Positions 32,333 to 43,920 of a stretch of DNA of 64,000 nucleotides are shown here, in pieces. Source of the DNA: Martensiomyces pterosporus (taxonomy: Eukaryota; Kickxellomycota; Kickxellomycetes; Kickxellales; Kickxellaceae). The DNA is taken from the NCBI GenBank assembly GCA_025201845.1, contig MU603941.1, forward strand, positions 176,668 to 240,667, in the 5' to 3' direction. The notes beneath the pieces were generated by a model, which was given only the letters and a program-made list of their open reading frames with translations, had not been told where the DNA came from and did no database searches. The number at the start of each line of letters is the position of its first letter. Position 1 is the stretch's first letter. Made by a program: the position numbers and the translations under genes.

Positions 32333-32756
32333 ATTCTCGACGGCTTCTTTGGTTGCTGGCAGCCACAAAAGGTCTCGTGTCTGCTGAATTCGGGAGCAAA
32401 TGCAGCAAACAAGCTGAACGGCAGAAAAAAAAGCTGAACGGCAGAAAAAAAAAACAAACAAGCAAATGCAGACTTGAGGTAGGCAGCGGGGCGGTTTCGG
32501 AATTGGGCCGTCAGCAATTGCATGTGCTTCTGGTGCTTGCCTGCTCCGCCAACCGCTTGCGCTTGGCTGGTTCGAGCCGTCAGCTCGCGGAAGCGCTGCA
32601 GCCTCGCTCAGAAGCGCTCCAAGTGCTTGCATGTTCGCAGCTCTCCTCCCGCCTCATTTGTGGTTTCCTCTTGCTTGTGTTTCTTTTTCAATTCCTGCGA
32701 GAAGCTGGCACTGCCACTACAGAGCTGGGAGCAGGTGGCAACGAACGAGCGCTGAA
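32333..32756. promoter_or_regulatory. Divergent promoter between TED1 and resolvase genes
   Basis: 424 bp. It contains two adjacent copies of a 20-nt unit (AAGCTGAACGGCAGAAAAAA) at 32411-32430 and 32431-32450, with an A-rich run extending to 32454. Confidence 0.6.
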
Positions 32757-34142
32757 ATGCGAGCGGCACTAGGGCAGAGAGCAGGGCCGACGCTTGTGAG
32801 TGGAGGTCGCGCATTGTGCAAGCTACGGCGAAAATACTCGGGTGGTGGTGTTGGTAGCGAGGCGCAGAGCGCTGTGGACGCGGAAATCCACAGGAACTTG
32901 GGCAAACTGAAGGTGGCGGAGCTAAACGGCATCATGCGTGGGTGCGGGCTGACGCAAGGCGTGGGCAAGGCGCACAAGGTAGCGGCGCTGAGCGCGTTCA
33001 TAAAGGCATCGCAAGAGCTTGCGCTTCGCCGGTATTTCAGCTACAGGCAGCGCAAGCCGCGATCGATGGACAAAATCCACAATGCGTTCATTCCTGATGA
33101 GGTAGTATCGATCGACATTGGCTTCAAAAACCTGGCGTTCGCTCACATTTCACGCAGCGGCGAGGTCATCGAGTGGCGGCGGACAGAGCTGCTCAAGGAG
33201 GCGACGTTTGAGCCCTGGGTGTTGGCGGAAACTGTGGAGAGATTTGTACAGGAGAGGCTGCCTGTGCGGCCTGCCTCCTCGTGCACATACATTATTGAGC
33301 ACCAAAGATTCCGGTCGCAGGGGTCTGCTGCTGTCACAAACTCTGTAATGGTGAACAACCTCATTGAGGCCTTGCTCTACGCCAATTTACGGCATGTCGG
33401 CGCTCACGTTGAGGCAATCAATCCCACGCTTGTTAGCGCGCACTGGGGGTTTATCGACGGACGCGGCACTTCTGGAAGTGCGCTGCTCAACATTGGTGAC
33501 GGCGCAGCCGAGGACGGCTGGGAGCTAGCTGCACCCAAAGTGAGAAAAGGAGCGAAAGGAGCTGGCAGGGGCAAGCAAAAGCAGACCGATCTGCTCAGCC
33601 AGCTGATACCGCGCATGGACGAGGTGCTCAGCAGCCAGAAGCAAATCACAAGCACACAGCACATGCTAATAATGCGTGCACTGGGAGAGAACCCTCGGCA
33701 GCGGCCGACGCGAGCAACGACGAGAGACATGGACGAGCTGCTGCAACAAGGGAGCAAGAAGCTTAACTCTGTGCGAGAGGTACGGCGAAGGCTGATCAAA
33801 AAGGAGCGCACCATCTCCATGGTGCAGCTGTGGATCCTCTCCTTCATCCTCTCGGAGGCACACGTCCATGGCCACACCATTGACGCTGAGCTGGCCCGGG
33901 AGATTCGGCGCCACACCGAGGACATGGCCAGCGCCCGGCCCTTGGCAGCAGGTCGCAGCATGAGGTTCTCAATGAACTCGGCCAGGATGTTCAGCGACGA
34001 AAAGAAAAAGGACGATTTGTGCGACTGTCTTATCCAGGGCGCTGCGTGGTATGACTGGCAGCGGCGAGTTGTTGAAACGCTGGGCGCGTATGGCAGCTCG
34101 CAGCTGGTCGACGGCTGCTCAGCCGCAGATTACTGGCCCTGA
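32757..34142 (+). CDS. CCE1: Mitochondrial Holliday junction resolvase, Cce1/Ydc2 family
   Basis: Single exon. From the ATG at 32757 the product is 461 aa, with a basic N-terminus (RAALGQRAGPTLVSGGRALCKLRRKYS) that suits mitochondrial import; an in-frame ATG at 32631 would add 42 residues. A SAP-like helix pair (KLKVAELNGIMRGCGLTQGV) precedes the RNase H-fold catalytic domain. Acidic residues that would form the active site are in VVSIDIGFKNLAFAH, IIEHQRFRSQ and DEKKKDDLCDCLIQGAAW. The enzyme cuts four-way DNA junctions during mtDNA recombination and segregation. A central ~110-residue basic and polar insert makes it longer than yeast Cce1 (353 aa). Confidence 0.88.
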   Translation: MRAALGQRAGPTLVSGGRALCKLRRKYSGGGVGSEAQSAVDAEIHRNLGKLKVAELNGIMRGCGLTQGVGKAHKVAALSAFIKASQELALRRYFSYRQRKPRSMDKIHNAFIPDEVVSIDIGFKNLAFAHISRSGEVIEWRRTELLKEATFEPWVLAETVERFVQERLPVRPASSCTYIIEHQRFRSQGSAAVTNSVMVNNLIEALLYANLRHVGAHVEAINPTLVSAHWGFIDGRGTSGSALLNIGDGAAEDGWELAAPKVRKGAKGAGRGKQKQTDLLSQLIPRMDEVLSSQKQITSTQHMLIMRALGENPRQRPTRATTRDMDELLQQGSKKLNSVREVRRRLIKKERTISMVQLWILSFILSEAHVHGHTIDAELAREIRRHTEDMASARPLAAGRSMRFSMNSARMFSDEKKKDDLCDCLIQGAAWYDWQRRVVETLGAYGSSQLVDGCSAADYWP

Positions 34143-34605
34143 TCTTCTGTTACTGACCCAACCCAAAGGCCTTTTCCTGCCTCTCCCTTGGACACCTGCG
34201 GGCATCTGCTCGTGATCAGCTAATCTGTCGCTAGGCAGAGAGAAAAAAGTGCCCAGCATCCGCCTCCTGAAAAAAAAAGCTGGGTGCTGGGAAGTTGGCC
34301 TTTGGTGCTGCTGCCCTGCTTTGTTTGCTCTGCTCTGCTCCTCGGTCCCTCTAGACTTTCCCCTTGCTCTCTTCCTCTTCTCTTCGCCGCTGTTCTTATA
34401 CTCAACACAAACCTTGCGCACCTTTCCTTTCTTCCCCCTTTGCCGCTTTCCTGCTACCGCCAACGCGCAAAGACGTAGGCGAGCGCGCGAGACAGAAGAG
34501 CTGCCGCTATCAAAGGCATACATTCACATTACTCTCATTTGCAATTCTATAATAGCACTTTGACGTGGTGGCCTCAGGCTTCTATTCACAGATTCGCAAC
34601 GGAAA
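34143..34605. other. Intergenic, upstream of SRPK gene
   Basis: 463 bp between tandem genes. 34300-34460 is almost pure pyrimidine on the plus strand, a common fungal promoter/leader feature. No gene is seen. Confidence 0.5.
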
Positions 34606-36858
34606 ATGAACAGTAAGTGCCACGGCCATATTCTCTAGCTGTATCTGGCTGTCCATGGTATCGCCTCACTGCACAAGGGCTACAGGAACAAATGCATTTG
34701 CTGAGGCGGGATGAGGAGCGAAAGAGAAAGCACTTGTCTTGGTGCGCGCCTTATGCCTCACGCACTATTCCACCACTGCTATGCACACACTCACCGTGCA
34801 TGTGTAGTGGAGGTACTTGTTGCTCACGGGCTGACGAGCTGCTCCCCTGCTGGGCTCTGTCTACAAGAAACTGGCTGTGCTGTTTGTGCCTCACTTTTCA
34901 ATTTCTTAATAACGCTCTGGCCGCTTGATCTGCATGCCGCTTCATGATTTGTAGACGCCATCCTCAATGCTAAGCGCCGGGCGATGGCCAAAAAGCAAAA
35001 GCCAAAGGCAGCAGCTGCCGCTGAAAGTCCTCAGGTGCGCTCCCCAGCGGTGGCGGAGAAGCAAGCCTCGCAGGTCCGGCAATCGAATCAAGTGCCAAAC
35101 AACAGCAATTATGGCAGAAATGCTAGCTCCTCCCACAACGGGCAGACCCACACTCACACTCGGACGGACCTGCGCACCGGCGCCAATTCACACCTACACA
35201 GCAGCGCCAATGGCGATACGCAGCTTGAGGCTAGCCATCCGGCCAGCGATGGCGCTTGCTCTGTCAGCGACGACTACGAGGAGGAGCCAGAAATGGAAGA
35301 AGAGGACATTGAGGACTACTGCAAGGGCGGCTACCACCCCGTCAAGATTGGAGACCAGTTCAAAAACAAGCGGTACAAGGTGGTGCGCAAGCTTGGTTGG
35401 GGCCACTTCTCCACGGTATGGCTCGCATACGACCGCGAGAAGGAAATCCACGTAGCACTCAAGATTGTGAAGTCGGCCGCTCACTACACCGAGGCAGCCC
35501 TGGACGAGATCGATCTGTGCACGCGAACTGTCTCTGTCAAGGGCACCCACGTTGGAAAGAGCCATGTCGCGCAAATGCTCGATAGCTTTGAGCACTCTGG
35601 ACCAAATGGACGCCACATCTGCATGGTGTTTGAGGTACTCGGGGAGAACCTTTTGTCACTGCTGCGCAACGCCCGGCGCTACAGCTCACTCAGAGATGCG
35701 GTTCATGCAGCCAAAACCGATGCTCGTTTGATTGGCGATGCAAGCAGCCGCGACCTGGCTGCAGGACCGTCCGACGCCAACCACAGCGGACATGGAGGTG
35801 GCGCTGATGAGAAGCCAAAACACGCCGATGGCCTGCCTCTCTCGCTTGTCAAGCAGATTGCGCGCCAACTCATAGCTGGGCTTGCATACCTGCATGGACC
35901 GTGTAATATGATCCACACTGACTTGAAGCCGGAGAACGTCCTGGTCTGCATCGAGGACGTGGAAAAGGTTATCCGCCACGAGCTTCACAGAGACAGTATC
36001 GGCGCTGAGCGCAGGTCGCAGTCGAACTCCCGGGACAATGCGGGTGATGATCCATGTGAGGGCTCGATTGTTCAAGCCAGCCGCAGCGTCGCCAATTCAC
36101 GTGCTCCTAGTCCTGTCAACCAGAGCGGCAGCACCAGCAGCAGCGGGATCATAGGAGCAGCGGGCAGGGCGCTACCAGAGAACCCGTGCAGCTCCAATGC
36201 AGCGGCAGCAGCCAATATCGCGCAGTCTTTGGAGAAGGACCTCAACGATATTTCGCTCGCCGGAACACCTGCATCATCTCAAACCAGCATGGGCGATGAT
36301 GCCACAGCCTCCGCTGATGGCGACCATGCACCTGGATCCCCCACATCGGGCCGCAGCCAAGTGCTAAAAGTCAAAATCGCCGATCTGGGGAATGCGACAT
36401 GGGTTGACCACCACTTCACAGAGGACATTCAAACGCGGCAGTACCGCTCTCCCGAGGTCATTATCGGGTCGCGGTGGGATGCAACTGCAGATACTTGGTC
36501 GTGCGCCTGCGTCATTTTCGAGCTTCTCACAGGGGACTACTTGTTTGAGCCGCACTCTGGTAGCCGGTACTCGAAGGACGAAGACCACCTTGCCCAGATC
36601 ATTGAGACTATCGGCCCGTTCCCCAAGAAGTTTGCGCTGTCAGGAAAGTACTCAAACGAGCTGTTTAATCGGCGCGGAGAGCTTCGCCACATACGGCGTC
36701 TCCATCCGTTCCCGCTAGAAGACTTGCTGCATGACGAGTACGGGTTCGGCTCCAAGGACTCGCGGGAAATTGCCGATTTCCTATTGCCCATGCTAGAGGT
36801 CAGCCCAGCTCGGAGAAGCTCTGCGGAAAGCATGCTATCGCACAAGTGGCTCCAGTGA
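34606..36858 (+). CDS. SR-protein kinase (SRPK/Sky1/Dsk1 family)
   Basis: Exon 1 is 7 nt (34606-34612, ATGAACA). After a 342-nt GTAAGT...TGTAG intron exon 2 is 34955-36858, giving 636 aa starting MNNAILNAKRR. An internal ATG at 34984 could serve if the micro-exon is wrong. SRPKs phosphorylate RS-domain proteins in splicing and mRNA export. YHPVKIGDQFKNKRYKVVRKLGWGHFSTVWLA opens the kinase domain near residue 130, with VALKIVKS (catalytic Lys), MIHTDLKPENVLV (~322) and ADLGNATWVDHHFTEDIQTRQYRSPEVI (~477); DLG in place of DFG is normal for this family. A long Ser/Ala/Gly spacer between the two lobes splits the kinase domain, another SRPK hallmark. Confidence 0.93.
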
Positions 36859-37887
36859 TACAAGATTGGTCCGTGGCGGCTTTGTGGTTCTCTTTGCCTG
36901 TTCCTTCGCTCTTCATAGATGGGTCACACCCGCTGTCCTTTTGTTTTTCGATAGCATGCCAGGCCCTTTATTAGCCAACAAGACAACCTTGAGCCGCCTT
37001 TCTACGCAGCAGCACAATATTATAAAAAGGGGGGAGGTTTTTTTATGCTTGTGCTTGTTTGTCTGTACTGGCGGCGTTGCATTTGGCTCTGGCTTATCTC
37101 AGCAGCTGTCTGCGGGAGGAGGGGCGGCGCGACTGCGAGCTAGCTGTGCCCATGCATGAGCGGCCATTGTTGCTGAGTATTAGGAAACAAAGCTTGGCCA
37201 TTATTTATTCAGAGTTTGCCCAGAGAGCACCAGTGCAAGCAGAAACGACAGGGGCTGGCTAGTATTGGAGATAGGCACGCATCTACATTGCCACCCATCC
37301 ATGCAGCGAGCCGGATCCTACATGTGCAAGCGCGATTGTTCGCGCTGATGTTCTTTGGACGAGTGTTGGCGCCGTTGCCACTGCCCTTTTGCTCAGCCTT
37401 GCCCCTGAATTGCAAGCTGCTTGCCTCGAACTCGCTTTGCACGCATATATATATAGCCAAGACGTGGCTCCTTGGAAGCAGTCGGCTCTTTTTGCTCCCG
37501 CCCGCCTTTCCTAATCACCGCGCCACCACATATTGGCTCGTCGCTGCCGAATTTCTCTGCTATTGTGTTAATATTCGCATTCGCATGTCGCTGCATCAGG
37601 CCTGCCTCTTCTACACTGCCGCAACTCTTCAGCAAGTCGCTCTTGCTATCCATCCACCTACAAGATCCAACTCAAGCTGCTCCTTGGCTTGCCCCAGATC
37701 CACACTGGCTTCTCTTGCCTCTACTCTATCTTGAGAGCCCTCCAAACCCACATCACCAGTTAATTCAGCCAGCACTCCGTACATATCCAGCGATTCAGCC
37801 AAGTTGCACCACCTGCCACTCGCCACTCGCCACTCGCCACTCGTTTTTCTGTGAACGAATTTGATAGTGTCTGTTCTTTGCCTTTAT
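36859..37887. other. Intergenic, upstream of the CCCH gene
   Basis: About 1 kb. It has a poly(G)/poly(T) patch near 37030-37045, a TATATATATA stretch at 37445-37454, long pyrimidine-rich sections and four tandem copies of GCCACTC at about 37816-37843. No coding signal is convincing. Confidence 0.5.
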
Positions 37888-39065
37888 ATGGCTAGCATGG
37901 GGCTGCCAAGCAGGTCTCGTTCTGAGGCAGGTAAGTAGAGTCTGCATTTGTCTCTGCTGCTCAGCGCCGTGGGCCGCTATATGGTGCCAAACGCGCTTTC
38001 ATGCGCATGACTGCAAACGTCAATATGGTGGCGCCTAAACACACCAGGCCCATGTGCTGCTTGGCATTATTAGCTGCTGCTTCCGCCGCCACGTCTGCTA
38101 CACCTAAGAGAAGAAGTGTAGGGAAGCACAGCCCGCAGACAGCTAATGCCTCTGGCCCTTCTTTGGAGCCAGAAAGTGCAAGACTCCCAAGAGGATACAA
38201 GACTGAGTTGTGCCCTGCCTTCAGAACAGCCGGTGTTTGCAGGAACGGTGACTACTGCACTTTCGCACATGGAGAAGACGATGTGAGGGAGCGTCCGCGC
38301 CCTCGGAACTACAAGACAAAGCCATGCAAAAACTTTGTCCAGACCGGCACCTGTCCTTATAAGGACAAGTGCGATTTCCTACATGACGAACGAGCTGCTG
38401 TCAGCAGACACCCAGAAAGCACCTCTTCTGCCAAGCCAAGCAAATGCAGGACAGACACGCATCAGCAAGCATCCAAGCCCACACGCTTGTCTTCCTTTGC
38501 TCCCTCTTCTGCGCCAAAGTCCCTGGCTGCAACCGCCGCGCATATAACGAATGCACAGCCAGGCTTTGATTCAGGAATCCCAGCCCTCTTTACCTGCCAG
38601 CCTCTTGTCCCTGCTGTCCCAGTCGTAGCGCCCTCTGGCAAAATAGCAATGGCGATAGTCGAGGCCCCAACAGCAAGCCTAATGAACCTATCACCTAACC
38701 TAGTTCCAGCCGGGGGCTATGGCACATTGCCCTTCAGCTTAGCTTCCAGCAGCCCCGTTGCCAGGGCTGCAACAGACATGAAGACTGTTGGTTCTTTGAG
38801 TGGCAGCTGGTGTCAGCACCATACTCAGCGTGCGAACTCACTCTTGGCTGTGCTGCCGCACTTGCAGCGGTCCGACTGTAAAGACTGTAAAGGCAGCCTC
38901 GCCTGCAGCAGCCATTGCCTCAGAGCATGCGTCTCAAGGCAGCAGCGCGAGGACATATCTGCCGTCCTGGACGATAGAGAGGTTTGGGGGTGCCCATTTA
39001 CTGACGCCTATTCTGGGGCCGAGACAGCTACTAGCTTGCGTGCTCATCTGGGGCACGAGCGTTGA
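37888..39065 (+). CDS. Tandem CCCH zinc-finger protein, TIS11/TTP family
   Basis: Proposed exons 37888-37930 and 38122-39065 (328 aa), joined by a GTAAGT...TGTAG intron of 191 nt. The alternative is an unspliced start at 38001, which would add a hydrophobic leader of poor quality. Two C-x8-C-x5-C-x3-H fingers, Cys45-His64 and Cys83-His102, each preceded by YKTELC or YKTKPC, define the TIS11 family, whose members bind AU-rich elements and recruit the deadenylation machinery. The linker between fingers is 18 residues, as usual. The remainder is Ser/Ala/Pro-rich and disordered-looking; a cluster of Cys and His near the end (CKDCKGSLACSSHC) could bind metal but matches no family I know. The finger part is certain; the start is not. 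Confidence 0.75.
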
Positions 39066-39170
39066 GATGCCCGCCTTTTTCCATCTTTCAGTTCTTTCAT
39101 TTTCTCTCTCTTTCTATCTGTTTCATAGTTGGCTTGCCTATCAACCATCGCCGTGCTCTTTGCTGGTAAG

Positions 39171-40311
39171 ATGTCTATTCAGAATTTGTGCGCGTGCACC
39201 AACATACATAAAACACCCGACACACTAGTTAGTAGCCACATTTTACAGACAGGACCGAGGCCAGATCGCTAACTGCTACCATCTTGGTTCAAAGCACGCA
39301 CCACTAAAATTGGTGCTGTTTCCGGAAACGGGGGCACCAAAAGCCAGCGCGCTCTGCTTTGATGGTGCCACCGGGCTCTTTCCTTTTCGTTATTCAGCAC
39401 CTGCGACATGGCTTCGGTTAGAAAGAGCATATCTTCACAGCAGCGATCCGGTCATTCGCTTGGCAGCTTTGGCAAATCCATTTGAACGGCACATGCATGA
39501 CATGTAGGCGCGCTGACCTTTGAGGGGATGCCGGCGAAACCGCATTTGGAAATTGTGACAATGAACTATATTCTGTGCTTTCAGGCCATCGATGCATTCG
39601 TTATACTTGTCGCTGCCTCTGCCATCTTTTCCAGCGTATGTCCTGATGCGCACAATTTCAAACACCACGGTTGAGATTGCTCGAGTGATACGCATGCACA
39701 GCTACAAACCCACCGCTCTGCTTAGCGGTCGGTCGCCGCGCGTACATGCCCGCCATATCAGTCCCTCGAAATTTCAGCATGCCGAGCAAACCCCGGTGCA
39801 CTCCTCGATATTCACTCTAGATAAGGCTACACAGAGCAAATATGAGCGGGATGTGCATTTCTGTCTGCCAATGGGTTGGCAATCCAGGCATCCAAAACCA
39901 CCCCCAGTGCTTCAGGTATTGATGCACATGCAGGCTGACGGCGATATACTAGGGCTCATATGCCCACTGGCGGATTGCATGTTTTTAAAATCACTCTTGA
40001 ATCCGCGCCTGTTGTATATGGTGGTTCATCAAGAGTCTGTTGCTATGCCTGACAAGGAACAGGTGTCAGCAGATGCCGAACGGCTAGCGCCGTTAGCGCC
40101 ACCAAAGTCCTGTGCTGAGCCACTGGCCAACAAAAAGGTAGAGCGAGAAATATCATCAGAGCCCGCACTCGATGCTCGGCTGCGCAACGACAGCGGAGTT
40201 GGCGAGCTAGCGCGCATTGGCCCTGGAGCCCTGCGCCGCAGTGGCTTGCCTCAAAACCCATCGCTCTTGTGGCCAAAGGATATGTCGGACCCTGGGTACT
40301 CATTTATATGA
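39171..40311 (+). CDS. Unrecognised protein, three-exon model
   Basis: I do not recognise this gene. The model joins 39171-39227, 39295-39503 and 39585-40311 (330 aa) across introns of 67 and 81 nt (GTTAGT...CAAAG with GCTAAC inside; GTAGGC...TTCAG with GCTGACC inside). Phases agree at both junctions, and the second splice recreates the frame of the long last exon. The middle exon (from LVLFPETGAPKAS to LAALANPFERHM) and the start of the last (LPSFPAYVLMRTISNTTVEIARVIRM) look like folded protein; the final 80 residues are low complexity. No signal peptide or membrane segment is clear. The first exon is the weakest part of the model. The same frame continues open after the TGA to 40830 (see findings), so the gene could be longer or broken. 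Confidence 0.4.
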
Positions 40312-40833
40312 GTACCATCCATCTCGAGTAATCCAGATATGCCATCTGCTGATGGCACAGGTGCTCAATCGGACACTATGGAACGGCTAAATGACGAAGC
40401 CAATACCTTCGAGCACAACCGGCACAGCGATTGCCACTTGGCATTGATAGCCGAGGAGGCTTTGTCCAGTCATTTTGACGCAGGCGTCGTGTCAAAGCGC
40501 CTTTATTCCGAAAGCGAGCAGCAGCTGGGCCAGTGCGGCTGTGTAATCGCGTCCCATTCGACGCTCAGCAAGGACAGCATAAACGCCACAGTCTTTGATT
40601 GTCCAGAAAACGCGGTCTTTCCGCCAACTCAGGGCATAGCTCTGAGTCATCATGTGGGATCGCCCCCTAATTCTGTGCACCACTGTGCTGCTAATAAACA
40701 GCGCCTTTGCCTCTTGCTTCTGCGGCACACCTGTTGCCCGGAACATGCCTCTATCGTTATCTTCTTCCGCTGCATATGTTTGTTTCAGTGTGTGTTGTCC
40801 CCAGCAATTAGGATATCGGTTCACATTTAAGAT
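40312..40833. other. Region between the unrecognised gene and HIR3
   Basis: 522 bp. The reading frame of the upstream gene stays open to 40830 past a single TGA. The part from about 40315 to 40640 is Asp/Glu/Ser-containing and protein-like; the remainder is Cys/Leu/Ile-rich and T-rich and more like the HIR3 promoter. Confidence 0.4.
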
Positions 40834-43800
40834 ATGCCAACATTCACTCCAATCAACCTGCCCGATCTGCCAGAACCCAGAGCAGACGGCGTTGCGGCAG
40901 ACACAGCCCGTTTAGTTCGCATCGAGGAGCATATCCGCGAATGCATACAGATATACAAGGCTGCGCTGCGTTCGTGGGCGAAGGGCCACCGTGTGAAAGC
41001 CCTCAAGGAGCTCGAGTCGCTGTCGGAAAATTCACTTGTTTCACACATCCAGGGCCCTCACGTCGAAGAAGAGTGCAGTGCATACTGCAAAGAATACAGC
41101 GGGATGGACATTAACAGGTTTCGCTCTTTGGTCTTCAGTAATGTTGGGGCGCTGGTCATTGAGTCTGAGATTCGGTCGGGGTCCTGCACAGGGCTCAGAA
41201 GGCTTGGCTCGCCTGCCTTTCTGCTTTCCGATGTCAAACTGACCAGCAGCCAAAAGACTGCCGTTTGTAGAGCAGCCACATTCTTGGCCAAGGCTGCAGA
41301 GTACGACGAAGTTGACACTGCAAGGTGTCTGCTGCTGGGGCAGTGTGCGCTGGTGCTCGGCCAGCTAGACATCGCCGCTGCGGCGTTTAGTAGCGGGCTG
41401 CGCTCCTATGCAGAGCAGTCAGCCTTGCCCACACTCCAAACAAGAGAGCTGCTAGCCAACAGCGCCAGCAGTGACATGTTCCTCTTGAAGCGATTCAGCC
41501 CAATTCAGTGGTGGTGTGCCAAGGCGATCCTCCATACGGCATTGCTCAGGGGAGATATTGAAACTGCACACAGCATCGCCAATATTTTCGGGATTGACTT
41601 GGGCGTCTCCAAGTCGGAACCGACCTCCACTGGCTACAGCAGCATGCCATTTTCGCACGTGCCGGCTGCTCCATTCCCGACTTTGGCCCTTTTGCCGGGA
41701 CTACCCACATGCAGTATACCAAGCGAGCCAGCTGTTTTGAGTATCAGCTCGGAGGGCGGGTGTATATCGCTGGCAGAGCTGGGTGGCGAGGTTCTGAGCT
41801 TTTTCCAGCGATTGAGCGCTGCCGATTCAGCTGCAAGCAATAGCGCGCTCCATGAATGTGCTCAGTATACCATACATGACAAAAATGCAGGCAGCGTGCA
41901 GGCGGCTGATCAGGGAGCCGAGAGCACTAGCAGCAGCGATGGCTATGATAAAGACAGCGTCGGTGCAAAGATTGAAAGCAAGCAGCCATCTGCTCAGCTG
42001 AGCGCCAGGCCAGCAGACGAGGATGCCACTGAAACGTGCAAGCAAAAGCATGGCTCTGACGACGGCTGCAGGGGTGACGCGAATCAGGAAACAAGGGGCG
42101 CTAAGCGGCGGGACTCGTTTTCTGGAGATGAAATGCCTGTGAAGCGCAGATCAACGCGGTTTATCGAGCGATCAGGCACTGGGCTTTCAGGGAGCATGCT
42201 GGGTACCAGCGCGTCCAACCAAGGCCTGGCGGGTGGTGGTAGGGCTGCATCCGCTCGCAACGGCGCAAAGCGTTATTTGAATATGTCCATGGATGCAGTA
42301 GACTCGCCAGCCTTTCAGAAGGCGCAGGAAGCAGCGAGCACTTGGCTGCAGTCGGTCGGGCTGTCGAGCACAGCCCTTTACGAGGACGCGGAGGCGTCAA
42401 GTAAAGCAATAGCAGCAGCTATAGCGCGCCAAGCGGCTGCAAGGAGGGGGCACTCGGCTCAGGCTGGAGCCTCAGCCAGCTGCATTAATGGTGATCGTTC
42501 GGGGTGGTGCCTTGATGCGGGTCATACTGCGGGCAAGAGTCCTCGGCGTGCCATGTCTACTGTTTTGGATGGCATTAGTGGTGTAGTGCACAGCAGCTAT
42601 ATTGGCTCGCTGCGTGCACTACTCAAATGCCAGCCTGGTTATCAGGAAAGGTACACCGACGAGCCACCGATTCCTGCTGATAGCTATATGTCTGTAAGCG
42701 AGTGTCAACTGCTGCTTGAGGGCAACAGCGGTGCCATCGACCTGCTGACTCGGTACATGGATACGCTGGTGTCACTGTTGTATGCAAACCCCGAGGCGGT
42801 TTTGCATCCGAGTGCACTGAAGGGTATCGCCCTGCAGATTCTTGAAATCATGCACGAGGTTCTGGTTGACTCGGCAAGCAGCAGTGTATTCACTGGGGAG
42901 CGCGACAAGGCTATCAGATATGGAGCATTTGCGCTGCTGCTGCTGACAGATGCGATCATCAGCCAGCCGGCTTCGCTGGGCTCGTACGGCTACATGCGCT
43001 CCGAGTGGGTGCGGACCATCGATCTTGCCACCAAAGCAGCAGGTGTGCCAGCAAGCGATGAATGCATGGCGGAGTACCAGCTTGTAGAAGCATGGACCAG
43101 TTATGAGCTGGACGCTCTTTCAGACAACGCCGGCGACGCAGCAACCCATATCAGCCAGTGCTATTCTCTGTTGTCAGATCCTCGCTGCGCCATCTCCGAC
43201 AGCTGTATTGCTAGGTGCTCGCTCTCAGGTGCGCGAGTTACACTTGGCCTTGTTGAGCAGCGCATGAGCCACTTGGCCTCGTTCCAGCGCCTTGCTGAAG
43301 CCGAAGCGATTGCATCTGCCGATGCACAGCGGGCCATAGAGATACTGAGCTCCGTCATTAGCTCATCTACCGCAGAAGGTGGCCGCAATTCCCTCTCGTT
43401 TTCCCAGGTGGTTTCTGCCACCAGGCTTCTTGCAGCTCTCTATCACGAGCAGATGTTGGCTTCGGACGAGGCGCGCGTAGTCATGCACGAGCTGTTCCTT
43501 TATATATCAAGGCTGTCGATCGAGTGCAGTAGCCCCACTTTACCAGCGTGTGCTACGATAAACAGGTGCTCTACACTTTTACAGAAGCTCCACGGCATGG
43601 CGGCCGCCGATCGCCTAGTTGGACAAAGCCTGGCCAGATCGGTAACAGATGAAAGCCACCAGCAGCAGGTTGTCCAGCTTGTGACGCTGTCAATGGCGAT
43701 TGCTTGTCATTTCGCACCCGACCCTTCGCCGGACTGCCTGGCTAGCTCTCCGGAGGCCACTTTTGTTGGGCTCTCAATGTGGCTGGCCGCAAAGCTCGCG

Positions 43801-43885
43801 TTGCCTGCAAGCACCCAGACGACGGCAACAGCGACGGCAACGGAAACAGCAACAGCGACGGCAACAGCGACGGCAGCAGCAACAG

Positions 43886-43920
<35 letters not shown>

